Positions 48,493 through 61,336 of a stretch of DNA of 64,000 bases are shown here, in pieces. Source of the stretch: Litsea cubeba. Taxonomy: Eukaryota; Streptophyta; Magnoliopsida; Laurales; Lauraceae. Each line of letters opens with the position of its first letter. The first letter of the stretch is position 1. The notes under the pieces are model-generated. The model worked only from the letters and a program-made list of their open reading frames with translations, was not told where the DNA came from and did no database searches. The position numbers were made by a program, and so were the translations under genes. The stretch lies in NCBI GenBank assembly GCA_012931725.1, contig WHSA01001455.1, positions 248,001 through 312,000 of the forward strand. Reading direction: 5' to 3'.

Positions 48493-50623
48493 AGAAATGA
48501 CTAGCTCGGGGAAGGGACACGCATACCACTTCCCCAGCCATTCAACCCATTAAAATGTGACCATTAAATTGCACCAATATGTGAAGCTGGTCACCATCTT
48601 GGAAGGCATATGAGAATTATAAACCGACAGGCTGAGAAAATCTTGGTTTGGGGCCTGTAAATTGATTGAGTGGAATATGAATATCTAACAATTTACTGCT
48701 CTAAGATTTGCAAGGAAGAGGGGAAAAGAGAACAAATGAGAAACTGGTTCCTTGGTAAAAGCTGCCTCAGTTTACTGCATTTTATATTAGCATGAGTTCC
48801 TATAATGCTCATGATTTAATTTTCGACACACGAGGCTTCCTTTTCATGACCAACCCGCACATACATATCACACTCCCACGCTGATTTAAATCAAAATTTT
48901 CTCATGTCAGTCGGTACTTCCGGAGCTCAAGTGTGTAGATGAAAATCCAATTAATTGCCCCTCCATGACTCCTAGCTAGGGATAGCCTCTACGCGGGATG
49001 GGAGTTCATTTGGAGCGGCTTAGATTTTTAATAAATACGCTCTATTATGGTTTGTGAAGATCCATCACATAATCATTTTTCGTTTAGATGCCAGGACTTC
49101 TAGTAAAAACATTGCCTCACAGGGTTCTGGTTAAGCCACGGATGGATGCATGCATTGCACGTAGTTGTTAATAAAAGACTCACTTTGACTGTACTCAACT
49201 CAAGGTTGGCAGTGTGGTCTTCTGAGCATCAAATCCAAATTATTAGTCTTAATTAGGCCTATAGAAAACTGCAACCACATCATGAAAGCTGGCCGAACTT
49301 CCCTGATCAGATTATCCAGAAAATCAAGTCTCTGGATTCTGACTGAACTGAATTCGGTTAGCCGAAAAGCCGGCCGAACTTTCCTGATCAGATTACCCAG
49401 AAAATCAAGTCTCTGAAATTTTGGCCGAACTGAATTCGGTTAGCTGAAAAGCTGGCCGAACTTCCCTGATCAGATTACCCAGAAAATCAAGTCTCTGGAA
49501 TTCTGGCCAAACTTTTTTCGGTCAGCCGAATCGTATTTCGATCAACAAAAAAGCGGACGGACCAGCTGACAGAAACTGCACAGAAATGCAGAATTGAGGT
49601 CCAGATTGTTTATTTTGAAGCCTAATGTATACATGCTGAATTTTGTTAATGTCTAAGCCTTCATAGGTGTAAGCTCAGTTTTCTGAATACATGATTAAAA
49701 TGATATTCATAAAAAATAATATGTGTATTGGAAAACGAATGTTTACTCATCTGTTTGGCTTAGAAGTCTAACCATTCTCATTATAGTCCTTAACTCATTG
49801 AACGAGCTGCACCAACATAATACACCGTACAAGAAATACATAACCAACATGAAATGAAAAGTTACGAACTGTAAAATGTATTGAGTTGAATAATGAAACA
49901 TTCCTCTGCAGCAGATGTGAGAGGTGTTCTGGAACCTCTGGAAGTTAGTGATCTCTGAAGAAGACACTGACCTATTCCACACCATTTGATATTACCAAAG
50001 TCATGTAATTGAGCGTGAACAATCATTGAATAAAGAGTACGTTAGTAGATACCAACTTAATGATATTACTGGGTCCGTTATTATGAATTGTAAGAAATGA
50101 ATTAAAGTTATATATATATATATATCGAATTGTTTACATTGGTTATTTGATAGCTAGAACTATCATAGAATTATGTATTTGTTGAACCGTCGTGTTCATG
50201 GTACAATTGATGAATGTCACAGGCACAGACGCCCGTGCCGGTCCTGCCGAAGCCGCGCTTCAGCGGAGAATGCCCGCCCGATACCTCCAGGAGGTTTAAT
50301 CGAGTGGATTTAATTCCGAAAGGCGAATGGAATCCTTTTTGGGAATAAGTTAGAACTTGATTTTGTGAATCATTTTGGTGTAATTGAAGTCCCCGTATTG
50401 TATTAAGTATACGGTGGTTGACTTCCTTGAACATAGAACTGAACTCATATATTATCTTTTCGTCAATGTATATTTTACGCAATTTTATACAGATGACAGG
50501 TTATGTTGTGATCCCTATGAGTTTTGTTTTAGCTTTTGTTAATTCGGAATTTACGGGAGTAAGTATGTATTCGCGACTCGGGGTTTGTCTGAGCTAATCA
50601 AATCTCGGGACCGGGTCGTGACA
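48493..50623 (+). repeat. 2.1-kb unit 7
   Basis: 2,131 bp. Three 82-bp repeats at about 49288-49532. LTR-like part 49270-50623. The TATATA run near 50110 is expanded. Confidence 0.9.
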
Positions 50624-52746
50624 AGAAATGACTAGCTCGGGGAAGGGGCATGCATACCACTTCCCCAGCCATTCAACCCGTTAAAATGTGACCATTAAAT
50701 TGCACCAGCATGTGAAGCTGGTCACGATCTTGGAAGGCATATGAGAATTATAAACCAACAGGCTGAGAAAATCTTGGCTTGGGGCCTGTAAATTGATTGA
50801 GTGGAATATGAATATCTAACAATTTACAGCTCTAAGATTTGCAAGGAAGAGGGGGAAAAGAGAACAAATGAAGAAACTGGTTCCTTGGGAAAAGATGCCT
50901 TAGTTTACTGCATTTTATATTAGCATGAGTTCCTATAATGCTCATGATTTCATTTTAGACACACGAGGCTTCCTTTTCATGACCAACCCGCACATACATA
51001 TCACACTCCCACGCTGATTTAAATCATGATTTTCACATGTCAGTGGGTACTTCCTGAGCTCAAGTAAGTGGATGAAAATCCAATTAATTGCCCCTCCATG
51101 ACTCCTAGCTAGGGATAGCCTCTACGCGGGAATATGAGTTTATTTGGAGCGGCTTAGATTTTAATAAATAGGCTTTACTATGGTTTGTGAAGCTCCATCA
51201 CATAATCATTTTTCGTTGGATGCCAGGACTTCTAGTAACAACATTGCCTCATAGGGTTCTGGTTAAGCAACGGATGGATGCGTGCATTGCACGTAGTTGT
51301 TGATAAAAGACTCACTTTCACTGTACTCAACTCAAGGTTGACAGTGTGGTCTCCTTGAGCCCAAGTTGGCATCAAATCCAAATCATTACTCTTAATTAGG
51401 CCTATAGAAACTACAACCACATCATGAAAACTGGCCGAACTTTCCTGATCAGATTATCCAGAAAATCAAGTCTCTAGATTCTGACCGAACTGAATTCGGT
51501 TCGCCGAAAAATTGGCCGAACTTCCGTGATCACATTACCTAGAAAATCAAGTCTCTTGAATTCTGACCGAACCAAATTCGGTTAGCCGAAAAGGTGGCCG
51601 AACTTCCCTAATCAGATTACCCAGAAATCAAGTCTCTGTAATTCTGGCCGAACTTTTTTCGGTCAACCGAAATGCTGACCGACCAGCTGACAGAAACTGC
51701 ACAGAAATGCAGAATTGAGGTCCAGATTGTTTGTTTTGAAGCCTAATGTATACTGGCAGAATATTGTTTATTGTCTAAGCCTTCATAGGTGTAAACTCAA
51801 TTTTCCGAATAATGATTAAAATGATATTCATCAAAAATAGTATGTGTATTGGAAAACGAATGTTTCACTCATCTGTTTGGTTTAGAAATCTAACCAATTC
51901 TCATTATAGTCCTTAACTCATGAACGAGCTGCACTGACATAATACACCGTACATGAAATAATAGCCAACATGAAATGAAAAGTACGAACGGTAACAATGT
52001 ATTGAATTGAATAATGAATCGTTCCTACTACAGCAGATGTGAGAGTGTTCTGGAACCTCGTGGAAGTTAGTGATCTCTAATGAAGACACTGACCTATTCC
52101 ACACCATTTGATATTACCAAAGTCATGTTTGAGCGTGAAAAATATTGAATAAAGAGTACGCTTATAGATATCAACTTAATGATATTACTGGGTCCGTTAT
52201 TATGAATGGTAAGAAAATGAATTAAATGTTAAATATATATCGAATTGTTTACATTGGTTATTTGATAGCTAGAACTATCATAGACAATTATGTATTGTTG
52301 AACCGTCGTGTTCATGGTACTATTGATGAATGTCACAGGCAGATGCCCGTGCCGGCCCTGCCGAAGCTGCGCCTACAACGGAGAATACCCTGCCCGATGC
52401 CTCCGGGAGGTTTAATTGAGTGGATTTAATTCCTGGAGGGCGTATGGAATCCTTTCTGGGGAATAAGTTAGAATTAGATTTTGTGAATCATTTTGGTGTA
52501 ATTGAAGTCCCCGTATTGTATTAAGTATACGGTGGTTGACTTCCTTGACTATAGAACTGAACTTATATTTTATGTTTTCGTCAATGCTATATTTTTCGCA
52601 ATTTTATACAGTTGAGAGGTTATGTTGTAATCCCTCGTGTCAGTTTCATTTTAGCATTTATTAATTCGGAACTTACGGGAGTAAGTATGTATTCGCGACT
52701 CGGGGTTTGTCCGAGCTAGTCAAATCTCGGGACCGGGACAGTGACA
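50624..52746 (+). repeat. 2.1-kb unit 8
   Basis: 2,123 bp. Three 82-bp repeats at about 51430-51672, and the CAGCCGAATCGTATTTCGGT step after them is missing. LTR-like part 51412-52746. Its right half resembles units 9-12, so it is a transition unit. Confidence 0.9.
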
Positions 52747-54892
52747 AGAAATGACTAGCTCGGGGAAGGGACGTGCATACCACTTCTCCAGCCATTCAAC
52801 CCAGTTAAAAGGTGACCATTAAAGTGCACCAACATGTGAAGCTGGTCACCATCTTGAAGGTATATGAGAATTATAAACCAACAGGCTGAGAAAATCTTGG
52901 CTTGGGTCCTGTAAATTGATTGTGTGGAATATGAACATCTAATAATTTACAGCTCTAAGATTTGCACGGAAGAGGGGAAAAGAGAACAAATGAGAAACTG
53001 GTTCCTTGGGAAAAGCTGCCTCAGTTTACTGCATTTTATATTAGCATGAGTTCCTATAACGCTCATGATTTCATTTTAGACACACGAGGCTTCCTTTTCA
53101 TGACCAACCCGCACATACATATCACACTCCCACGCTGATTTAATCACAATTTTCACATGTCAGTGGCTACTTTCTGAGCTCAAGTAAGTGGATGAAAATC
53201 CAATTAATTGCCCCTCCATGACTCTTAGCTAGGGATAGCCTCCACGCGGGATGGGAGTTTATTTGGAGCGGCTTAGATTTTTAATAAATAGGCTCTACTA
53301 TGGTTTGTGAAGCTCCATCACATAATCATTTTTCGTTTGGATGTCAGGACTTCTAGTAACAACATTGCCTCACAGGGTTCTGGTTAAGCCACTGATGGAT
53401 GACGTGCATTGCACGTAGTTGTTACTAAAATACTGACTTTGACTGTACACAACTTAGGTTGGTAGTGTGGTCGCCTGAGCCCAAGTTGGCATCAAATCCA
53501 AATCATTAGTCTTAATTAGGCCTATAGAAAACTGCAACCACATCATGAAAGCTGCCGAACTTCCTGATCAGATTATCCAGAAAATCAAGTCTCCGGAATT
53601 CTATACCGAACTGAATTCGGTTCGACGATAAAGCTGGCCGAACTTCCCTGATCACATTACCCAGAAAAATCAAGTCTCTGGAATTCTGACCGAACTGAAT
53701 TCGGTTGGCCGAAGGCTGGCCGAACTTCCCAGATCAGATTACCCAGAAAATCAAGTCTCTAGAATTCTGACCGAACTGAATTCGGTTAGCGAAAAAGCTG
53801 AGCCGAGCTTCCCTGATCAGATTACCCAGAAAATCAAGTCTCTGGAATTCTGACCGAACTTTATTCGGTCAGCCGAATCGTATTTCGTCAATCGAAAAGC
53901 TGACCGACCAGCTGACAGAAACTGCACAGAAATGCAGAATTGAGGTCCAGATTGTTTGTTTTGAAGCCTAATGTATACATGCTGAATTTTGTTTATATCT
54001 AAGCCTTCATAGGTGTAAACTCAGTTTTCCAAATACATGATTAAAATGATATTCATCAAAAATAGTATGTGTATTGAAAAACGAATGTTTCACTCATCTG
54101 TTTGGCTTAGAAATCTAACCAATTCTCATTGTAGTCCTTAACTCATTGAACGAGCTGCACTGACAAAATAACATCAGCAGCAGATGTTAGAGTTGTTCTG
54201 GAACCTCGTGGAAGTTTACAATCTCTGATCAAGACACTGACCTATTCCACACCATTTGATATTTCCAAAGTCATGTAACTGAGCGTGAACAATCATCGAA
54301 TAAAGAGTGCCCTAGTAGATATCAACTTAATGATATTACTGAGTCCGTTATTATGAATGGTAAGAAAATGAATTAAATGTTATACATATCGAATTGTTTA
54401 CATTGGTTATTTGATAGCTAGAACTATCATAGACAATTATGTATTTGTTGAACCGTCGTGTTCATGGTACTATTGATGAATGTCACAGGCACAAATGCCC
54501 GTGCCTGGTCTTGCCGAAGCCGCGCCTCCAGCGGAGAATGCCTGCCCGATACCTCCGGGAGGTTTAATCGAGTGGATTTAATTCTGGACGGCGTATGGAA
54601 TCTTTCTGGGGAATAAGTTAGAATTAGATTTTGCTAATCATTTTGGTGTAATTGAAGTGCCCGTATTGTATTAAGTATACGGTGGTTGACTTCCTTGCTT
54701 ATAGAACTGAACTTATATTTTATGTTTTCGTCAATGCATATTTTTCGCAATTTTATACAGTTGAGAGGTTACGTTGTAATCCCTCGTGAGTTTCGTTTTA
54801 GCTTTTGTTAATTCGGAACTTACGGGAGTAAGTATGTATTCGCGACTCGGGGTTTGTCCGAGCTAATCAAATCTCGGGACCGGGTCATGACA
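52747..54892 (+). repeat. 2.1-kb unit 9
   Basis: 2,146 bp. Four 82-bp repeats at about 53551-53880. LTR-like part 53533-54892. Member of the homogeneous group 9-12, but with several extra one-base indels. Confidence 0.9.
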
Positions 54893-57038
54893 AGAAATGA
54901 CTAGCTCGGGGAAGGGACGTGCATACCACTTCTCCAGCCATTCAACCCATTAAAAGGTGACCATTAAAGTGCACCAACATGTGAAGCTGGTCACCATCTT
55001 GGAAGGCATATGAGAATTATAAACCAACAGGCTGAGAAAATCTTGGCTTGGGGCCTATAAATTGATTGAGTGGAATATGAATATCTAACAATTTACAGCT
55101 CTAAGATTTGTAAGGAAGAGGGGAAAAGAGAACAAATGAGAAACTGGTTCCTTGAGAAAAGCTGCATGAGTTTACTGCATTTTATATTAGCATGAGCTCC
55201 TATAACGCTCATGATTTCATTTTAGACACACGAGGCTTCCTTTTCATGACAAACCCGCACATACATATCACACTCCCACGCTGATTTAAGTCACAATTTT
55301 CACATGTCAGTCGGTAATTCCTGAGCTCAAGTAAGTGGATTAAAATCCAATTAATTGCCCCTCCATGACTCCAAGCTAGGGATAGCCTCTACGCGGGATG
55401 GGAGTTTATTTGGAGCGGCTTAGATTTTTAATAAATAGGCTCTACTATGGTTTGTGAACCTCCATCACATAATCATTTTTCGTTTGGATGCCTAAGACTT
55501 CTAGTAACAACATTGCCTCACAGGGTTCTGGTTAAGCCACTGATGGATGCGTGCATTGCACGTAGTTGTTACTAAAATACTGACTTTGACTGTACACAAC
55601 TCTAGGTTGGCAGTGTGGTCGCCTGAGCCCAAGTTGGCATCAAATCCAAATCATTAGTCTTAATTAGGCCTATAGAAAACTGCAACCACATCATGAAAGC
55701 TGGCCGAACTTTCCCTGATCAGATTATCCAGAAAATCAAGTCTCCGGAATTCTGACCGAACTGAATTCGGTTCGACGAAAAGCTGGCCGAACTTCCCTGA
55801 TCACATTACCCAGAAAATCAAGTCTCTGAAATTCTGACCGAACTGAATTCGGTTGGCCGAAAGGTGGCCGAACTTCCCAGATCAGATTACCGAGAAAATC
55901 AAGTCTCTAGAATTCTGACCGAACTGAATTCGGTTAGCCGAAAAGCTGGCCGAGCTTCCCTGATCAGATTACCCAGAAAATCAAGTCTCTGGAATTCTGA
56001 CCGAACTTATTTCGGTCAGCCGAATCGTATTTCGGTCAATCGAAAAGCTGACCGACCAGCTGACAGAAACTGCACAGAAATGCAGAATTGAGGTCCAGAT
56101 TGTTTGTTTTGAAGCCTAATGTATACATGCTGAATTTTGTTTATATCTAAGCCTTCATAGGTGTAAACTCAGTTTCCAAATACATGATTAAAATGATATT
56201 CATCAAAAATAGTATGTGTATTGGAAAAACGAATGTTCACTCATCTGTTTGGCTTAGAAATCTAACCAATTCTCATTGTAGTCCTTAACTCATTGAACAA
56301 GCTGCACTGACAAAATAACATCAGCAGCAGATGTTAGAGTTGTTCTGGAACCTCGTGGAAGTTTACAATCTCTGATCAAGACACTGACCTATTCCACACC
56401 ATTTGATATTTCCAAAGTCATGTAACTGAGCGTGAACAATCATCGAATAAAGAGTGCCCTAGTAGATATCAACTTAATGATATTACTGAGTCCGTTATTA
56501 TGAATGGTAAGAAAATGAATTAAATGTTATACATATCGAATTGTTTACATTGGTTATTTGATAGCTAGAACTATCATAGACAATTATGTATTTGTTGAAC
56601 CGTCGTGTTCATGGTACTATTGATGAATGTCACAGGCACAAATGCCCGTGCCGGTCCTGCCGAAGCCGCGCCTCCAACGGAGAATGCCTGCCCGATACCT
56701 CCGGGAGGTTTAATCGAGTGGATTTAATTCTGGACGGCGTATGGAATCTTTCTGGGGAATAAGTTAGAATTAGATTTTGTTAATCATTTTGGTGTAATTG
56801 AAGTCCCCGTATTGTATTAAGTATACGGTGGTTGACTTCCTTGCTTATAGAACTGAACTTATATTTTATGTTTTCGTCAATGCATATTTTTCGCAATTTT
56901 ATACAGTTGAGAGGTTACGTTGTAATCCCTCGTGAGTTTCGTTTTAGCTTTTGTTAATTCGGAACTTACGGGAGTAAGTATGTATTCGCGACTCGGGGTT
57001 TGTCCGAGCTAATCAAATCTCGGGACCGGGTCATGACA
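54893..57038 (+). repeat. 2.1-kb unit 10
   Basis: 2,146 bp. Four 82-bp repeats at 55699-56026. LTR-like part 55681-57038. Nearly identical to units 11 and 12. Confidence 0.92.
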
Positions 57039-59171
57039 AGAAATGACTAGCTCGGGGAAGGGACGTGCATACCACTTCTCCAGCCATTCAACCCATTAAA
57101 AGGTGACCATTAAAGTGCACCAACATGTGAAGCTGGTCACCATCTTGGAAGGCATATGAGAATTATAAACCAACAGGCTGAGAAAATCTTGGCTTGGGGC
57201 CTATAAATTGATTGAGTGGAATATGAATATCTAACAATTTACAGCTCTAAGATTTGTAAGGAAGAGGGGAAAAGAGAACAAATGAGAAACTGGTTCCTTG
57301 AGAAAAGCTGCATGAGTTTACTGCATTTTATATTAGCATGAGCTCCTATAACGCTCATGATTTCATTTTAGACACACGAGGCTTCCTTTTCATGACAAAC
57401 CCGCACATACATATCACACTCCCACGCTGATTTAAGTCACAATTTTCACATGTCAGTCGGTAATTCCTGAGCTCAAGTAAGTGGATTAAAATCCAATTAA
57501 TTGCCCCTCCATGACTCCAAGCTAGGGATAGCCTCTACGCGGGATGGGAGTTTATTTGGAGCGGCTTAGATTTTTAATAAATAGGCTCTACTATGGTTTG
57601 TGAACCTCCATCACATAATCATTTTTCGTTTGGATGCCTGGACTTCTAGTAACAACATTGCCTCACAGGGTTCTGGTTAAGCCACTGATGGATGCGTGCA
57701 TTGCACGTAGTTGTTACTAAAATACTGACTTTGACTGTACACAACTCTAGGTTGGCAGTGTGGTCGCCTGAGCCCAAGTTGGCATCAAATCCAAATCATT
57801 AGTCTTAATTAGGCCTATAGAAAACTGCAACCACATCATGAAAGCTGGCCGAACTTCCCTGATCAGATTATCCAGAAAATCAAGTCTCCGGAATTCTGAC
57901 CGAACTGAATTCGGTTCGACGAAAAGCTGGCCGAACTTCCCTGATCACATTACCCAGAAAATCAAGTCTCTGGAATTCTGACCGAACTGAATTCGGTTGG
58001 CCGAAAGGCTGGCCGAACTTCCCAGATCAGATTACCCAGAAAATCAAGTCTCTAGAATTCTGACCGAACTGAATTCGGTTAGCCGAAAAGCTGGCCGAGC
58101 TTCCCTGATCAGATTACCCAGAAAATCAAGTCTCTGGAATTCTGACCGAACTTATTTCGGTCAGCCGAATCGTATTTCGGTCAATCGAAAAGCTGACCGA
58201 CCAGCTGACAGAAACTGCACAGAAATGCAGAATTGAGGTCCAGATTGTTTGTTTTGAAGCCTAATGTATACATGCTGAATTTTGTTTATATCTAAGCCTT
58301 CATAGGTGTAAACTCAGTTTTCCAAATACATGATTAAAATGATATTCATCAAAAATAGTATGTGTATTGGAAAACGAATGTTTCACTCATCTGTTTGGCT
58401 TAGAAATCTAACCAATTCTCATTGTAGTCCTTAACTCATTGAACGAGCTGCACTGACAAAATAACATCAGCAGCAGATGTTAGAGTTGTTCTGGAACCTC
58501 GTGGAAGTTTACAATCTCTGATCAAGACACTGACCTATTCCACACCATTTGATATTTCCAAAGTCATGTAACTGAGCGTGAACAATCATCGAATAAAGAG
58601 TGCCCTAGTAGATATCAACTTAATGATATTACTGAGTCCGTTATTATGAATGGTAAGAAAATGAATTAAATGTTATACATATCGAATTGTTTACATTGGT
58701 TATTTGATAGCTAGAACTATCATAGACAATTATGTATTTGTTGAACCGTCGTGTTCATGGTACTATTGATGAATGTCACAGGCACAAATGCCCGTGCCGG
58801 TCCTGCCGAAGCCGCGCCTCCAACGGAGAATGCCTGCCCGATACCTCCGGGAGGTTTAATCGAGTGGATTTAATTCTGGACGGCGTATGGAATCTTTCTG
58901 GGGAATAAGTTAGAATTAGATTTTGTTAATCATTTTGGTGTAATTGAAGTCCCCGTATTGTATTAAGTATACGGTGGTTGACTTCCTTGCTTATAGAACT
59001 GAACTTATATTTTATGTTTTCGTCAATGCATTTATACAGTTGAGAGGTTACGTTGTAATCCCTCGTGAGTTTCGTTTTAGCTTTTGTTAATTCGGAACTT
59101 ACGGGAGTAAGTATGTATTCGCGACTCGGGGTTTGTCCGAGCTAATCAAATCTCGGGACCGGGTCATGACA
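57039..59171 (+). repeat. 2.1-kb unit 11
   Basis: 2,133 bp. Four 82-bp repeats at 57844-58171. LTR-like part 57826-59171, with a deletion of about 13 bp near 59029 (CAATGCATTTATACAG). Confidence 0.92.
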
Positions 59172-61336
59172 AGAAATGACTAGCTCGGGGAAGGGACGTG
59201 CATACCACTTCTCCAGCCATTCAACCCATTAAAAGGTGACCATTAAAGTGCACCAACATGTGAAGCTGGTCACCATCTTGGAAGGCATATGAGAATTATA
59301 AACCAACAGGCTGAGAAAATCTTGGCTTGGGGCCTATAAATTGATTGAGTGGAATATGAATATCTAACAATTTACAGCTCTAAGATTTGTAAGGAAGAGG
59401 GGAAAAGAGAACAAATGAGAAACTGGTTCCTTGAGAAAAGCTGCATGAGTTTACTGCATTTTATATTAGCATGAGCTCCTATAACGCTCATGATTTCATT
59501 TTAGACACACGAGGCTTCCTTTTCATGACAAACCCGCACATACATATCACACTCCCACGCTGATTTAAGTCACAATTTTCACATGTCAGTCGGTAATTCC
59601 TGAGCTCAAGTAAGTGGATTAAAATCCAATTAATTGCCCCTCCATGACTCCAAGCTAGGGATAGCCTCTACGCGGGATGGGAGTTTATTTGGAGCGGCTT
59701 AGATTTTTAATAAATAGGCTCTACTATGGTTTGTGAACCTCCATCACATAATCATTTTTCGTTTGGATGCCTGGACTTCTAGTAACAACATTGCCTCACA
59801 GGGTTCTGGTTAAGCCACTGATGGATGCGTGCATTGCACGTAGTTGTTACTAAAATACTGACTTTGACTGTACACAACTCTAGGTTGGCAGTGTGGTCGC
59901 CTGAGCCCAAGTTGGCATCAAATCCAAATCATTAGTCTTAATTAGGCCTATAGAAAACTGCAACCACATCATGAAAGCTGGCCGAACTTCCCTGATCAGA
60001 TTATCCAGAAAATCAAGTCTCCGGAATTCTGACCGAACTGAATTCGGTTCGACGAAAAGCTGGCCGAACTTCCCTGATCACATTACCCAGAAAATCAAGT
60101 CTCTGGAATTCTGACCGAACTGAATTCGGTTGGCCGAAGGCTGGCCGAACTTCCCAGATCAGATTACCCCAGAAAATCAAGTCTCTAGAATTCTGACCGA
60201 ACTGAATTCGGTTAGCCGAAAAGCTGGCCGAGCTTCCCTGATCAGATTACCCAGAAAATCAAGTCTCTGGAATTCTGACCGAACTTATTTCGGTCGGCCG
60301 AATCGTATTTCGGTCAGCCGAATCGTTTTTCGGTCAATCGAAAAGCTGACCGACCAGCTGACAGAAACTGCACAGAAATGCAGAATTGAGGTCCAGATTG
60401 TTTGTTTTGAAGCCTAATGTATACATGCTGAATTTTGTTTATATCTAAGCCTTCATAGGTGTAAACTCAGTTTTCCAAATACATGATTAAAATGATATTC
60501 ATCAAAAATAGTATGTGTATTGGAAAACGAATGTTTCACTCATCTGTTTGGCTTAGAAATCTAACCAATTCTCATTGTAGTCCTTAACTCATTGAACGAG
60601 CTGCACTGACAAAATAACATCAGCAGCAGATGTTAGAGTTGTTCTGGAACCTCGTGGAAGTTTACAATCTCTGATCAAGACACTGACCTATTCCACACCA
60701 TTTGATATTTCCAAAGTCATGTAACTGAGCGTGAACAATCATCGAATAAAGAGTGCCCTAGTAGATATCAACTTAATGATATTACTGAGTCCGTTATTAT
60801 GAATGGTAAGAAAATGAATTAAATGTTATACATATCGAATTGTTTACATTGGTTATTTGATAGCTAGAACTATCATAGACAATTATGTATTTGTTGAACC
60901 GTCGTGTTCATGGTACTATTGATGAATGTCACAGGCACAAATGCCCGTGCCGGTCCTGCCGAAGCCGCGCCTCCAACGGAGAATGCCTGCCCGATACCTC
61001 CGGGAGGTTTAATCGAGTGGATTTAATTCTGGACGGCGTATGGAATCTTTCTGGGGAATAAGTTAGAATTAGATTTTGTTAATCATTTTGGTGTAATTGA
61101 AGTCCCCGTATTGTATTAAGTATACGGTGGTTGACTTCCTTGCTTATAGAACTGAACTTATATTTTATGTTTTCGTCAATGCATATTTTCGCAATTTTAT
61201 ACAGTTGAGAGGTTACGTTGTAATCCCTCGTGAGTTTCGTTTTAGCTTTTGTTAATTCGGAACTTACGGGAGTAAGTATGTATTCGCGACTCGGGGTTTG
61301 TCCGAGCTAATCAAATCTCGGGACCGGGTCATGACA
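59172..61336 (+). repeat. 2.1-kb unit 12
   Basis: 2,165 bp, the longest unit. Four 82-bp repeats at 59977-60304, followed by an extra TTTCGGTCAGCCGAATCG step. LTR-like part 59959-61336. Confidence 0.92.

Noticed and set aside
38393..50482. Minus-strand open frames of about 72 codons recurring in the 2.1-kb units (for example 40351-40569)
   Set aside because: They recur because the DNA recurs. Their length changes freely between units (72, 88, 103 codons), they are broken in others, and the peptide resembles nothing I recognise. They lie in the LTR-like part.
45244..60417. Plus-strand open frames of about 75-95 codons over the 82-bp repeats
   Set aside because: 82 is not a multiple of three, so successive repeats are read in different frames and no repeated peptide exists. 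This is a by-product of the repeat's low stop-codon content.
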